Positions 19,627 through 28,684 of a stretch of 64,000 bases of DNA are shown in pieces. The DNA lies in the NCBI RefSeq assembly GCF_003323745.1, contig NZ_QOIL01000004.1, positions 186,001 to 250,000 of the forward strand. Direction: 5' to 3'. Made by a program: the position numbers and the translations under genes. Each line of letters starts with the position of its first letter. The stretch's first letter is position 1. The notes beneath the pieces are model-generated. The model did not search any database and was not told where the DNA came from. It worked only from the letters and a program-made list of their open reading frames with translations. This DNA is from Sphaerisporangium album. Its GTDB lineage: Bacteria > Actinomycetota > Actinomycetes > Streptosporangiales > Streptosporangiaceae.

Positions 19627-20250
19627 ATGGATCTTGAGCAGATGCTCCCAACGGGCGATCAGCACGCTCTGCTGGCATCACGAGGATTCCGCGACGCGTT
19701 CGGAGCGCTGTGGATCGAGCGAAGCGATCTCGAAGAGATCGCCGGACTCCTCGGAGTTGATGCGTCGACTCGGCGCGATCACACGCTGGAGCAAGCCACG
19801 GCGTGGCTCACCGACTGGTCGCGGCCCCTCGGAGAGACGGCGACGATCTGGCTCGGACCGCACAGCCCGGGTTGGTCAGTGGCCATCATGCTGCATCCCG
19901 CCGGTTCCATGAGTGGGAGCCGCCGGCTTAGCGCCGGGGAGCGGCGATCCTTGGATATTAACTGGCTGTGGGAGGTCGATGGCCTCTACCCCTTGTACTA
20001 CCAGTACAACGACGGAGAAGTCTCCGAGGAGATCGACGCGTTCTGGGACGGCTATCTACCACCTGGCTCGGTATTCGAACCCTTCGCCTCAGGACTAGTC
20101 CGTGACCACGGCCAGGATGATGGGGAGGAACCCTTGGCGCACACGTTCCTCACGATCGTAGGACGGATGACAGGTCGCTTTATAGACGAGGATTGGTTTC
20201 GCACCTCCGGCAGGGTTTATGACCTTCTCCGTCAAGACGCGCAAGAGTAG
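19627..20250 (+). CDS. Hypothetical protein, possibly DUF6461-like
   Basis: A 207-residue acidic soluble protein. The chosen ATG (19627) lies 10 bp after AAGGAA; the frame is open 20 codons further upstream without conserved features. A central WSVAIMLHPAG and a late LAHTFLTIVGRMTGRFIDEDWF resemble the layout of DUF6461 proteins from Streptomyces, which often sit near antiphage or regulatory genes, but the match is loose. It diverges from the DUF6879 operon. Confidence 0.55.
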   Translation: MDLEQMLPTGDQHALLASRGFRDAFGALWIERSDLEEIAGLLGVDASTRRDHTLEQATAWLTDWSRPLGETATIWLGPHSPGWSVAIMLHPAGSMSGSRRLSAGERRSLDINWLWEVDGLYPLYYQYNDGEVSEEIDAFWDGYLPPGSVFEPFASGLVRDHGQDDGEEPLAHTFLTIVGRMTGRFIDEDWFRTSGRVYDLLRQDAQE

Positions 20251-20331
20251 GCAACCGCTCGCGGGTCCAGCGCGACAAGAGGCGAGCACGGACCTCGACA
20301 TCCGCCCATCTGACCTCGGCCTCTAAAGCCT

Positions 20332-20805
20332 CTCTAGCGTGCCCAGGCCTCGCGGGCGGTGGTGACGCTGGTGCCTGTGCGCAGCGATTCCTCGATGGCC
20401 AGGCTGAGCAGGTGGTCCTGGCACCCGTCGGCGAGGGGATAGGGCTCGGGAGCCTCGCCCCGGCACCAGGAGGTCATCTGGCCGAGCAGGGAGACGACGG
20501 CCAGATCGTCCTCCGAGAATTGTGCGCCCTTGTACTGGTTGCGGTAGATCACCCGTCCGTCGAAGCTGATGTGGTCGAGCTCGCGTCCCTCCAGGTTCAG
20601 GTCGACCCCGGTCTGACGGCGTACGAGCTGCGACTCCACCGGAGACCTGGGATCGACCAGGCGTACGACGCGGTCGTCCACCATCTCGCCCAGCGATCCG
20701 CGGACGACGATCCGGCGGGCGCGCAGGGGGTTCCACCACTGGTTGTCCGTGAAGTCGTACAGCCCCATTCCCGCGGCGAACTCCAGCGTGGCGATCGTGG
20801 TGGCC
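20332..20805. repeat. 474-bp direct repeat, copy 1
   Basis: Nearly identical to 25307-25780 and in the same orientation, about 5 kb apart. Shared sequence starts at ctctagcgtgcccagg and ends at gcgatcgtggtggcc in both copies, with equal length and only scattered substitutions. It corresponds to the 3' part of a Gfo/Idh/MocA oxidoreductase gene. Confidence 0.9.
20334..20805 (-). pseudogene. Gfo/Idh/MocA oxidoreductase, 3' fragment
   Basis: About 157 C-terminal residues (from TTIATLEFAAGMGLYDF to AREAWAR) match the intact oxidoreductase at 25309-26394 almost residue for residue. The NAD(P)-binding half is missing and replaced by unrelated sequence upstream of 20806. An open frame continues to 20867 but lacks a Rossmann fold. 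It is a duplication remnant and unlikely to make an active enzyme. Confidence 0.88.
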
Positions 20806-21011
20806 CTGCTGAAGGCCGACCTTGGAGTCTGGCTGGACGAGAAGCGCGGGAGATCCGGAGAGCGCACGAGCCGCCGCCCAGTTATGGTCGAGAGTGGTGA
20901 AGTCGTCGTCGATCCAGACGGCAGGAGTGGTGGCGCGGGACGAGCTCGAAGTCTCCGCCCGGATCGAGATTTATGGGATCCCTATCGTCGGATCGGCACG
21001 CAGGAGGCCAT

Positions 21012-23060
21012 ATGCCCGACTTACCCCCATTACGCTCTGGTGAGCCCGACCAGTTCGGCGACTACAGAGTGCTCGGCCGCATCGGTCAGGGCGGTCAAGG
21101 AACGGTGTACCTCGCCGAGTCGCCCGCAGGGGACCGGGTCGCCATCAAGGTCCTGCACGCGCACCAGGCGATTGACCCGAACGCGCAGCGCAGGTTTCTG
21201 CGCGAGGTCGCCACCGCGCGGCGGGTGGCGACCTTTTCCACGGCACGGGTCATCGAGGTCGGTACGGCAGATCAGCGGCCCTATATCGTCAGCGAGTACG
21301 TCGAGGGGGTCTCGCTGGCGCAACGCGTCCGGGAACGTGGGCCGCTCACAGGTGACGAGTTGGTACGACTGGCGCTGGGCACGGCCGGCGCACTGGCCGC
21401 GATCCATCAAGCGGGCGTCGTGCATCGCGACTTCAAGCCGAGCAACGTGCTGCTCGGCTCCGATGGGCCGCGCGTGATCGACTTCGGCATCGCCCGCGCC
21501 CTCGACTCCCTCACGGCCACCAGCAGCGGCGTGGCCGGCACCCCGGCGTACATGGCGCCAGAACAGATCGCCAACGAGCAGGTCGGCCCACCGGCCGACG
21601 TGTTCAGCTGGGCGGTGACCATGGCCTTCGCGGCCACCGGCCGTCTCGCCTTCGGTGGCGCGAGCGTTCCGGCCGTTCTGCACGCCGTCCTCACCGCAGA
21701 ACCCGACATCAATGAGGTGCCCGAGCCGCTGCGTTCACTGCTCGGCCAATGCCTGGTCAAGGCTCCGCAGGCCAGGCCGACCGCCGCCGGGATCATGCTC
21801 CAGTTGGTGGGCCACGGCGCCGACCGGCCGCCCGGGGCGACAACCGGCGAGCCGACCGGTGCATCGCCCTCCGCCGCCTCCAGCTTGCCGGTTTCGGTGC
21901 ACGAGACCGTGCCGCCCGCGGCGGCGGTCGTCACCGCTGCGGGGACGAAGGGCAGTTCACTTCGGACCGGCCGCTCACGGCGCGTCGCGTCGCGAGCGAC
22001 AGTCCCCCTGCTGAGCGTGCTGCTCGCCCTCGCGGTCACGGCCGGCATCTGGCTCTCGAACTCGGACGTCAATCACACCCCCACCACTCCCTCCAGCGGA
22101 GCCACCTCTTCCTCCGCCATCGTCAACAAGCTGGACAAGGTGGGTATCGCCTTGGATGTCGGTGGCCGGGGCGATCTGTGGTTCAACGACTCGGCCGTGC
22201 AGGGCCTAGAACGTGCCAAGAGGGAGCTCGGCGTACGCGAGGTCAAGGAGCTGGCGGCGGGCGCGGGTGAGACGAAAGCGCAAAAGGTACAACGGCTGCG
22301 GGTGCTCGCCCGGGGCGTACACAATCCGATCATCGCGATCGGCTACCCCTACACCGAAGCGGTCAAGAGCGTCGCGGCCGAGTTCCCGGGCACCACGTTC
22401 GCGATCGTCGACAGTCGGGACGCGGCCGGAAACAACGTTTCGAACCTCGTCTTCGCCGAGCAGGAAGGCGGGTTCCTCGCCGGTGTGGCGGCAGCGTTGA
22501 AGTCGCACAAGGGGCGCGTGGGCTTCGTCGGCGCGGTCAAGGACGGGGGCTCCATCGAAAAAGCCGCCGCGGGCTTCGTTGCGGGTGCCAAGTCGGTTAA
22601 GCCGGACATCAAGATCGACGTCGAATACCTGAGCCGCCCCCCGAACTTCGGCGGTTTCGACGACCCCGCCAAGGGCAGGCTCGTCGCGGCCGGCATGTTC
22701 GGCGCGGGCGCCGATGTTCTCTTCCAGGCGGCGGGCGGCTCCAACCTCGGTGTCATGCAGGCCGCCAAGGCGGCCGGCGGGCGGGTCGTCGGCGCCGAAG
22801 CCGACGAGGCACGCACCGCGGACGCTTCATTGCGTGACGTCGTCCTGACCTCGATCATCAAGCGGGTCGACACGGTGGTTTTCGACTATCTCAATGACTT
22901 CTCCACCGGCTCTGCCGAGCCCGGTCCCATCGTTTACGGCATCAAGGACCACGGCTTCGACTACACGACGACCGGCAACCAGATCGACGGCATCAAGGCA
23001 CGACTGGACGAGACGGAACAAAAGATCGCCAATGGCCAGATCGTCGTCCCCAGTTCGTGA
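21012..23060 (+). CDS. Membrane Ser/Thr protein kinase with BMP-type extracellular sensor
   Basis: 682 residues. The cytoplasmic kinase (about 15-270) is complete: glycine loop GRIGQGGQGTVYL, VAIK lysine, catalytic HRDFKPSNVLL, DFG, and activation loop TATSSGVAGTPAYMAPEQ. A Pro/Ser/Thr-rich linker and one transmembrane helix (VPLLSVLLALAVTAGIWLS, about 331-350) follow. The outer domain (about 375-682) resembles BMP/PnrA-type substrate-binding lipoproteins: KVGIALDVGGRGDLWFNDSA, PIIAIGYPYTEAV, NVSNLVFAEQEGGFLAGVAA, GFVGAVKDGGSIEK. PnrA-like proteins bind nucleosides, so nucleoside-type sensing is inferred. The start ATG 21012 has AGGAGG 4 bases upstream. Confidence 0.9.
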   Translation: MPDLPPLRSGEPDQFGDYRVLGRIGQGGQGTVYLAESPAGDRVAIKVLHAHQAIDPNAQRRFLREVATARRVATFSTARVIEVGTADQRPYIVSEYVEGVSLAQRVRERGPLTGDELVRLALGTAGALAAIHQAGVVHRDFKPSNVLLGSDGPRVIDFGIARALDSLTATSSGVAGTPAYMAPEQIANEQVGPPADVFSWAVTMAFAATGRLAFGGASVPAVLHAVLTAEPDINEVPEPLRSLLGQCLVKAPQARPTAAGIMLQLVGHGADRPPGATTGEPTGASPSAASSLPVSVHETVPPAAAVVTAAGTKGSSLRTGRSRRVASRATVPLLSVLLALAVTAGIWLSNSDVNHTPTTPSSGATSSSAIVNKLDKVGIALDVGGRGDLWFNDSAVQGLERAKRELGVREVKELAAGAGETKAQKVQRLRVLARGVHNPIIAIGYPYTEAVKSVAAEFPGTTFAIVDSRDAAGNNVSNLVFAEQEGGFLAGVAAALKSHKGRVGFVGAVKDGGSIEKAAAGFVAGAKSVKPDIKIDVEYLSRPPNFGGFDDPAKGRLVAAGMFGAGADVLFQAAGGSNLGVMQAAKAAGGRVVGAEADEARTADASLRDVVLTSIIKRVDTVVFDYLNDFSTGSAEPGPIVYGIKDHGFDYTTTGNQIDGIKARLDETEQKIANGQIVVPSS

Positions 23061-23197
23061 TCGGGCACAGCGATCGCCATGGCCGCGAAGGAGCGACCGA
23101 CCCCATGCGGGGGATCCGTTACCGGCGAACACGGCGAAGGCGTCCAGGTCGGTGTGAAGGAGAAGCGGCCAGCGCTGCTCGCACCGCCTGGGCTACT

Positions 23198-23665
23198 TCA
23201 GCCCGCCAGCCGGACGGCCACGGCCTCAGGTGCCGGAAGCAGGCACCGAACCTGCTTGCCGATCGGCGTGAGCGCGACATCCCATCCAGGCGCGAGAGCA
23301 TCCAGCAGCCACAGCCCCCGCCCTGACTCTGCCTGATCATCATCGGGAGCGATCGTCGCCCGCACAGGCACCCGATCCGGGTCCGGGTCATGAACCCGTA
23401 CCCAAACCCCTCGACGCCCCGACTCGATCTCCACGACTACCGGCGCCCAGTGCCCGCACGCCCGCACCGCGTTCCCGACCAACTCCGACGCGACCAACCG
23501 CGCCGCCTCGGCCGTCTCGGAGTCGATCCCCGCGGCGGTCAGCGTGCTCAGAGTCACCTCGCGCACGGCACGCAGGTTCTCCTCGCACACGTTCATATGC
23601 ACGACGAATCCCTTCGGCCGCGTCGTGATGTAGAACCCGAGGTCGGCCTCTACGCGGTATCCCAT
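23198..23665 (-). CDS. SpoIIAB/RsbW-like ATP-binding protein (anti-sigma-factor type)
   Basis: A 155-residue single-domain GHKL ATPase. The N box is SELVGNAVRACG, the G1 region is VRVHDPDPD, and the G2 region is ESGRGLWLLDALA. Proteins of this size in actinomycetes act as anti-sigma or regulatory kinases controlled by anti-anti-sigma partners; none is adjacent. It is convergent with the kinase gene. A paralogue lies at 56231-56767. Partner and target are unknown. Confidence 0.82.
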   Translation of the reverse strand: MGYRVEADLGFYITTRPKGFVVHMNVCEENLRAVREVTLSTLTAAGIDSETAEAARLVASELVGNAVRACGHWAPVVVEIESGRRGVWVRVHDPDPDRVPVRATIAPDDDQAESGRGLWLLDALAPGWDVALTPIGKQVRCLLPAPEAVAVRLAG

Positions 23666-23718
23666 GGTGAGCCTCCTTCTAGGCCGGGTACCTTGCCCGT
23701 GGTGTCGCTTTTCGGTTC

Positions 23719-24160
23719 CGCAACGCCGCCGGGCTGATCCTGAACGCCACCGCCGAGGTCGTCGGGTGGAAGGCGCCGTAGTTGTCGCGCATCGAGAACG
23801 CCAATGCCCACCTCCGTCCGGCCGAAGTGGCCGCCGTGCTCAAGATCTATGGTGTGCACGACCCCGGGATCGTGGCCGCGTTGGAGAGCCTCGCCAAGGA
23901 CGCGATCAAGAAGGGCTGGCGGCAGAGCTACAGCGGTCTCGTTGCACCGGCCTGTGCCGACTATCTCTGGAGTCCCCACACCGACGGCTTCCGGGGTTCG
24001 CCCCGGTGCGGTCCCCGGCCTACCGCAGGCGGCGGCCCGCGCCCGCGAGACGATCGATGGTATTGCGATGACCCGCACCACTAAAGAGATCGCGGCCCGC
24101 GCGGAAATACGCCTGGCACGCCAGGCTTTCCTCCCGCGCCCCTCAAGCTGCGGGCGGTCA
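23719..24160 (+). pseudogene. XRE/DUF5753 regulator remnant
   Basis: In frame from 23719 the peptide NAAGLILNATAEVVGWKAP is interrupted by TAG and continues LSRIENANAHLRPAEVAAVL and YGVHDPGIVAALESLAKDA, a helix-turn-helix of the XRE type. It then changes frame to AARARETIDGIAMTRTTKEI and ARAEIRLARQAFL, typical of the DUF5753 domain. Much of the C-terminal domain is gone. At least one stop and one frameshift or deletion make it non-functional. Confidence 0.7.
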
Positions 24161-24229
24161 TCCGGTTCCACAGGGCTTCGGAGGAGTTCGAGACGCTGCT
24201 CGACCACTTCGAGGGCGGGCGACCGGCAC

Positions 24230-24320
24230 GCCTCGGCCTACGCGCTGACCGGCAGGGGAATCCGCGGGCACATCCTCGGCCGCCGGGAGGCGCTCGACGA
24301 CCTCAGCCGGGCGCGCCCGT
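24230..24320 (+). pseudogene. Possible TPR-repeat remnant
   Basis: A short in-frame stretch reads SAYALTGRGIRGHILGRREAL, then DDLSRAR, which fits one tetratricopeptide repeat. Nothing on either side continues it. It is probably the leftover of a deleted TPR gene between two other pseudogenes. Confidence 0.3.
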
Positions 24321-24352
24321 CATCCCCTCATCGCTGTTCGCCTCGTGTGCTT

Positions 24353-25195
24353 TCATGCGCCGGTGTAAAGGCCGTCCACGTCGACGAGTTGGATGCTGGG
24401 GTCGTGCCGGGCCAGGGTGCGGAGGTCGTCGCTGAAGCCGGTTCCGCTGAACAGGAGCAGTCGTGTGCGCTCGGCCTTGACGCCTTCGCGGGCGCGGAGC
24501 AGGTCGCGGATGTGGTCGAGCCGGCGCAGGTGTCCCACGCCCATGATGTCGTTCCATTTGCATTCGCCGATGGCGAGGAGTTGCTCGCGGCCGGTGTCGT
24601 TCTGGCCGAACGCCGCGACATCGATCAGCGCGGCGGTGCGCGGGTCGGTGATCTCCCAGAACTGGGCGGCGAGGCGGAAGTCGAGGGTGGGCACGACCAG
24701 TTCCAGTCCGGCGCCGCCGCGCAGGGGGGCGTTGCCGGACAGGATGCGTCCCATGAAAGACAGGGCGGATCCGCACAGAAGCAGGCGGACGGGGGTGTTG
24801 CCGCGCTGGGCGGTGGGGTCCAGGGCGCGTTGGATGATGGAGGGCAGGGCAGGGGAGGCCTTGGCGAGGAACGGGAACTCGTCGAAGACCGCGACTGTGG
24901 GCCGGGTGGTGGCGATGCGCAGGAGCCGAGCCATGGCTTCGTCCTAGTTGGCGAAGCGGAACGGGACGGGCTCGCCGAGGTACGCGGCCAGTGCGCCGCC
25001 GAACTGTCGCAGCGCGTCGGCTTCGGTGGTCTCGGTAACGGTGAACATGAAGCCGCCGGTCGCGCTGGTGAGCGCGTCGAGCAGGAAGGTCTTGCCTTGC
25101 CGACGGCGTCCGGAGATTACGCCCAGGGTCGCCTGGGGGGCCGCGTAAGTGGCGAAGCGGCTCAGCTCCGCCCACTCGAAGTCCCGGTCGAACAT
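24353..25195 (-). pseudogene. AAA-type ATPase (DUF234-like), copy A, internally deleted
   Basis: The frame from ATG 25195 encodes MFDRDFEWAELSRFATY, Walker A GRRRQGKT and FMFTVTETTEAD, then hits TAG at 24944-24946 where copy B has Trp (RFAN-W). It resumes in frame with VAVFDEFPFLAKAS (Walker B) and LCGSALSFMGRILSG. A deletion then joins DPRTAAL to DVAAFGQ, losing about 120 residues that copy B retains. The end (ECKWNDIMGVGHLRRLD) is the DUF234-like nuclease-related C-terminus. A nonsense codon plus a deletion make it inactive. Confidence 0.85.
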
Positions 25196-25306
25196 CTCGA
25201 CTATCTGATCGCGACCTCGGAAAGCGTCATCTACGCCGCCACCTGCATGCTGCTCCTGCACCGCCTCGCGGGATCGCGGGATCGCGGTCATAACTTTTCA
25301 GACACC

Positions 25307-25780
25307 CTCTAGCGTGCCCAGGCCTCGCGGGCGGTGGTGACGCCGGCGCCGGTGCGCAGTGACTCCTCGATGGCCAGGCTGAGCAGGTGGTCCTGGCAGC
25401 CGTCGGCCAGGGGGTACGGCTCGGAGGCCTGGCCGCGGACCCAGGCGGTCATCTGGCCGAGCAGGGAGACGACGGCCAGATCGTCCTCCGAGAATTGTGC
25501 GCCCTTGTACCGGTTGCGGTAGATCACCCGTCCGTCGAAGCTGATGTGGTCGAGCTCGCGTCCCTCCAGGTTCAGGTCGACCCCGGTCTGACGGCGCACG
25601 ATCTGCGACTCCACCGGAGACCTGGGATCGACCAGGCGCACGACGCGGTCGTCCACCATCTCGCCCAGCGATCCGCGCACGACGATCCGGCGGGCGCGCA
25701 GGGGGTTCCACCACTGGTTGTCCGTGAAGTCGTACAGCCCCATCCCCTCGGGGAACTCCAGGGTGGCGATCGTGGTGGCC
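25307..25780. repeat. 474-bp direct repeat, copy 2
   Basis: This is the 3' part of the intact oxidoreductase gene, duplicated at 20332-20805. Recombination between the copies would delete the kinase, the anti-sigma-type gene and the first ATPase pseudogene. Confidence 0.9.
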
Positions 25781-26394
25781 GCCTGCTTCGGCGCGTCGTC
25801 CCCCGTCCAGCCGTCCCTGGACAGCGGATCGGCCAGCGGCGCGGTGAAGGACCGGGCGGTCACCGTCGTCTCCTCGAACCCGGCCCCGAGCAGCCCCCGG
25901 ATGATCGAGACGGCGTGGTAGAGGTGTGTGGACGAGATCTGCACGGACGTCACCTGGCCGATGACGCCCTCACGGGCCAGCGCCAGCCTCGCCGCGTGCC
26001 CCGGCATGTGCAGATACTGCTCGGCCACCTGCACCAGCCCCGAGGACCCGACGGCCGCCCACAGGTCGCGCAACCCGTCCAGATCGGCCGCCGGCGGCGT
26101 CTCCGCCAGCACGGGAACGTCGAACTTCACGAGTTCCTTGGTCACCTCCGGGGTGACCGGCCACGGCACCGACGGGATGACGAACTCCGGCCGTTCCGCC
26201 TGCAGCATCTCCGCGACAGAGCTGAAGGCGGGCACTCCCCAGCGCGCCTCCACCTCGGCCCCCCGCTCGGTCGACCGGGTCACCACCCCCGACACCGACA
26301 GGTGCTCCGGCGCCATCCTGGCCAGCCGCACGAAGAACTCCGACCGCCAGCCACTACCCACGAGCCCGAAGCGCCCCGCTGCTTGTGTGCTCAC
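25309..26394 (-). CDS. Gfo/Idh/MocA-family oxidoreductase
   Basis: A 361-residue NAD(P)-dependent dehydrogenase. The N-terminal Rossmann fold (RFGLVGSGWRSEFFVRLARM) is followed by SVAEMLQAERPEFVIPSVPW, and the C-terminal half carries ARSFTAPLADPLSRDGWTGD and GLYDFTDNQWW. The usual EKP motif, whose lysine acts in catalysis in this family, is replaced by ETP (VLAETPPAADLD), so catalysis may differ. GTG 26394 is preceded by AAGGAAA. Members act on sugars or inositols; the substrate is not predictable. Its 3' half is duplicated at 20332-20805. Confidence 0.82.
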   Translation of the reverse strand: MSTQAAGRFGLVGSGWRSEFFVRLARMAPEHLSVSGVVTRSTERGAEVEARWGVPAFSSVAEMLQAERPEFVIPSVPWPVTPEVTKELVKFDVPVLAETPPAADLDGLRDLWAAVGSSGLVQVAEQYLHMPGHAARLALAREGVIGQVTSVQISSTHLYHAVSIIRGLLGAGFEETTVTARSFTAPLADPLSRDGWTGDDAPKQAATTIATLEFPEGMGLYDFTDNQWWNPLRARRIVVRGSLGEMVDDRVVRLVDPRSPVESQIVRRQTGVDLNLEGRELDHISFDGRVIYRNRYKGAQFSEDDLAVVSLLGQMTAWVRGQASEPYPLADGCQDHLLSLAIEESLRTGAGVTTAREAWAR

Positions 26395-26715
26395 GAATTT
26401 CCTTCCAGCCCTGCGTATGCCTCCACATACCGAACCATCCGGACGCTAGTGGTCCTTTCGGGCGAGCGCCACCACGGCTCTCAGGCAGTGAGACCCCGCC
26501 GACGGGACTCCAGGGTGAGCGGTTGGCGGGCGAGGGTCACGTCCGGAGCGTCGACCGGAGCGGACGCTGTGCCTCGTCGGCCCGCACGTCGCCCTGGCCG
26601 AAATCGGCCGGCCGCGCCAGGGGCGGCCAGTGGGCGGCAAGGGGTGGTGCAGGCAATGGGAGCGTGACCGGCCGGGCTTCTCGTCGGCTCTCGCAACCTA
26701 ATAAAAGGAGGAAGG
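26395..26715. other. Divergent intergenic region, no gene seen
   Basis: About 320 bp between the oxidoreductase (leftward) and the FAD protein with its leader (rightward). It should hold both promoters. The two strands have open frames here without family-like residues or ribosome binding sites. Confidence 0.5.
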
Positions 26716-26729
26716 GTGAGTTCGCTCCC

Positions 26730-26765
26730 ATGAGCCTTTCCTGGTTTTCTGGTAGGAAATATTGA
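26730..26765 (+). CDS. Candidate 11-residue leader peptide upstream of the FAD protein gene
   Basis: The ORF encodes MSLSWFSGRKY. AAAGGAGG at 26704-26711 is an unusually strong ribosome binding site followed at 5 bases by GTG 26716, which opens a 5-codon ORF whose TGA overlaps this ATG (ATGA). A third mini-ORF (ATG TCG TGA, 26768-26776) overlaps the GTG of the main gene. The arrangement suggests stepwise re-initiation or attenuation. No homologue is recognised. Confidence 0.3.
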   Translation: MSLSWFSGRKY

Positions 26766-26772
26766 CTATGTC

Positions 26773-28671
26773 GTGAAGCGGTGCAAATCTCCTTGCGTGA
26801 GCAGCGAACCTCTGACGATCGTGGTGGTGGGAGCCGGGCCGGGTGGCACCGTCATGGTCGATCGCCTCATCGCCAACGCACCCCCGGGGCGCCGGCTGGA
26901 AATCCACGTGGTCGACCCGCATCCCCCGGGCGGCGGGCGGACCTGGCGACGCGAGCAGTCAGAGCTGATGTGGATGAACTCCCAGGCCGCGGACGTGAGC
27001 CTGTTCACCGACACCAGCCTGCGGATCGACGGGCCGATCCGCCCAGGCCCCGCCATCTACGAGTGGGCGGCCGAGCACGGCTACGACGTCACCCATGCCA
27101 CGTTCCCGCCCCGGGTCATCCAGAACGCCTACCTGTCCTGGTGCTTCCAGTACATCGTGACGTCGGCGCCGCCGCAGGTCACCGTCCAGGTCCACCGGGC
27201 CACGGCCGAGGCGCTCACCGAGGCCGGTGGCCGTCAGCGCGTCTGGCTGGACGACGGGAGCGAGCCCCTCGACGCCGACGCCGTCCTGCTGGTCCAGGGC
27301 TACCTCGACGCGGCGCCGGGCGGCGTCCATCAGGAGCTGGCGGACTTCGCCGACGCGCACGGGCTGGTGTACGTGCCGCCGAACTACGTCGCCGATCTCG
27401 ACCTGGACGTGATCCCGGCGGGCGAGCCGGTCATCCTGCGCGGTATGGGTCTGGGCTTCATCGACACCATCGTCCTGCTGGCGCAGGGGCGCGGTGGCCG
27501 GTTCGAGCCCCGGCCCGGCGGCGGATACGTGTACCACCCCTCGGGCGCGGAGCCGATCATGTACGCGGGCTCACGCCGGGGCATCCCGAACCACTCCAAG
27601 ATCACCTATCCCGAGCTGGGCGCGCCGCTGGCCGCGCCACGTTACTTCGTGCCAGAAGCGGTCACCGCGCTGTACGAACGGCACGGCCCGCTCGACCTGA
27701 ACCGGCATCTGTGGCCGCTGATGGCCAAGGAACTAGGCCACTTCTACTACCACGAGCTGTTCACCGCCCACCCCGAGCGGGTCACGCTCCCCTGGGAGAA
27801 ATTCCTCGACCGGTACGACCCGGCCGGCTGGGACGACGACGAACGGATCACTCTGGTGGAGGAGGCCGTACCGAGGCGTGAGGACCGGCTCGACCTGGCG
27901 AACCTGCTGTCACCGCTGGAGGGGCTGCGCTTCGACGACGCCGAGGACCTCCAGCGGTGGCTCCGCTCGTACATCGTCGCCAACGTCGAACGGCACGCCG
28001 ATCCCGCCCACAGTGCCGACCTGGCGGTCTACAAGGGGCTGCTGGTGATGCTGGCCCTGGTCCTGGACGTCCTGAACCAGGGCCTGCTGTCGGCGAGATC
28101 CCAGGCCGAGGACCTCCCGGAGTGGTTCCAGAGCGTCTTCAGCTACTACGCGTCCGGGCCACCACCGCAGCGGCTCCTGGAGCTCGAAGCCCTGTCGCGG
28201 GCCGGGATCGTCCGCTTCCTCGGCGGCGGCGTCACCGTGACCGCCGACCGGGAGGCCGGGCTCTTCCGCGCGTGCGGCCCGCACGCGCCCGGCCACGTCG
28301 AGGCGCGGGCGCTGATCGAGTCCCGGCTGCCCGCCCCGAGCATCGCCCGGGTGAAGGATCCCCTGCTGCGCGGCCTGTACGACAGCGGCTCGATCACCGA
28401 AGAGGTGCTGACCGGCCCGGACGGCACGACGTACCGGCTCGGCCGCATACGGGTCGAGAACGGGCGCCTGGTGAACGCCTCGGGCGCGGCCCACCCCCGC
28501 CGCTTCGCCCTCGGCCACTGGGTCGGCCACGGCTTCGCGATCACCGGCTTCGCCCGCCCCGGGACCAACGCCTTCCCCTTCCGCATAGCCGACGCCCTGG
28601 CCCGCGACCTCCTCACCGAAATCACCTACCCGGCCGCCGCGGCGCCCTCGCCGGCGAACAGCGTCCTTTAG
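26773..28671 (+). CDS. FAD/NAD(P)-binding protein (NAD_binding_9 type)
   Basis: 632 residues. The N-terminal dinucleotide fold is IVVVGAGPGGTVMVDRLIANAP, followed by ARG-rich HPPGGGRTWRREQSELMWMNSQ. Further conserved pieces are YEWAAEHGYDV, ILRGMGLGFIDTIVLL and GRGGRFEPRPGGGYVYHPSG. The C-terminal part ends with FALGHWVGHGFAITGFARPG, where the flavin isoalloxazine usually sits. Proteins of this size occur widely in Streptomyces, sometimes in biosynthetic clusters, with unknown substrates. The start is GTG 26773; GTG 26797 is an alternative that would drop the CKSPC prefix. A chain of mini-ORFs precedes it. Confidence 0.8.
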   Translation: MKRCKSPCVSSEPLTIVVVGAGPGGTVMVDRLIANAPPGRRLEIHVVDPHPPGGGRTWRREQSELMWMNSQAADVSLFTDTSLRIDGPIRPGPAIYEWAAEHGYDVTHATFPPRVIQNAYLSWCFQYIVTSAPPQVTVQVHRATAEALTEAGGRQRVWLDDGSEPLDADAVLLVQGYLDAAPGGVHQELADFADAHGLVYVPPNYVADLDLDVIPAGEPVILRGMGLGFIDTIVLLAQGRGGRFEPRPGGGYVYHPSGAEPIMYAGSRRGIPNHSKITYPELGAPLAAPRYFVPEAVTALYERHGPLDLNRHLWPLMAKELGHFYYHELFTAHPERVTLPWEKFLDRYDPAGWDDDERITLVEEAVPRREDRLDLANLLSPLEGLRFDDAEDLQRWLRSYIVANVERHADPAHSADLAVYKGLLVMLALVLDVLNQGLLSARSQAEDLPEWFQSVFSYYASGPPPQRLLELEALSRAGIVRFLGGGVTVTADREAGLFRACGPHAPGHVEARALIESRLPAPSIARVKDPLLRGLYDSGSITEEVLTGPDGTTYRLGRIRVENGRLVNASGAAHPRRFALGHWVGHGFAITGFARPGTNAFPFRIADALARDLLTEITYPAAAAPSPANSVL

Positions 28672-28684
28672 AACCCTGTAGAAC

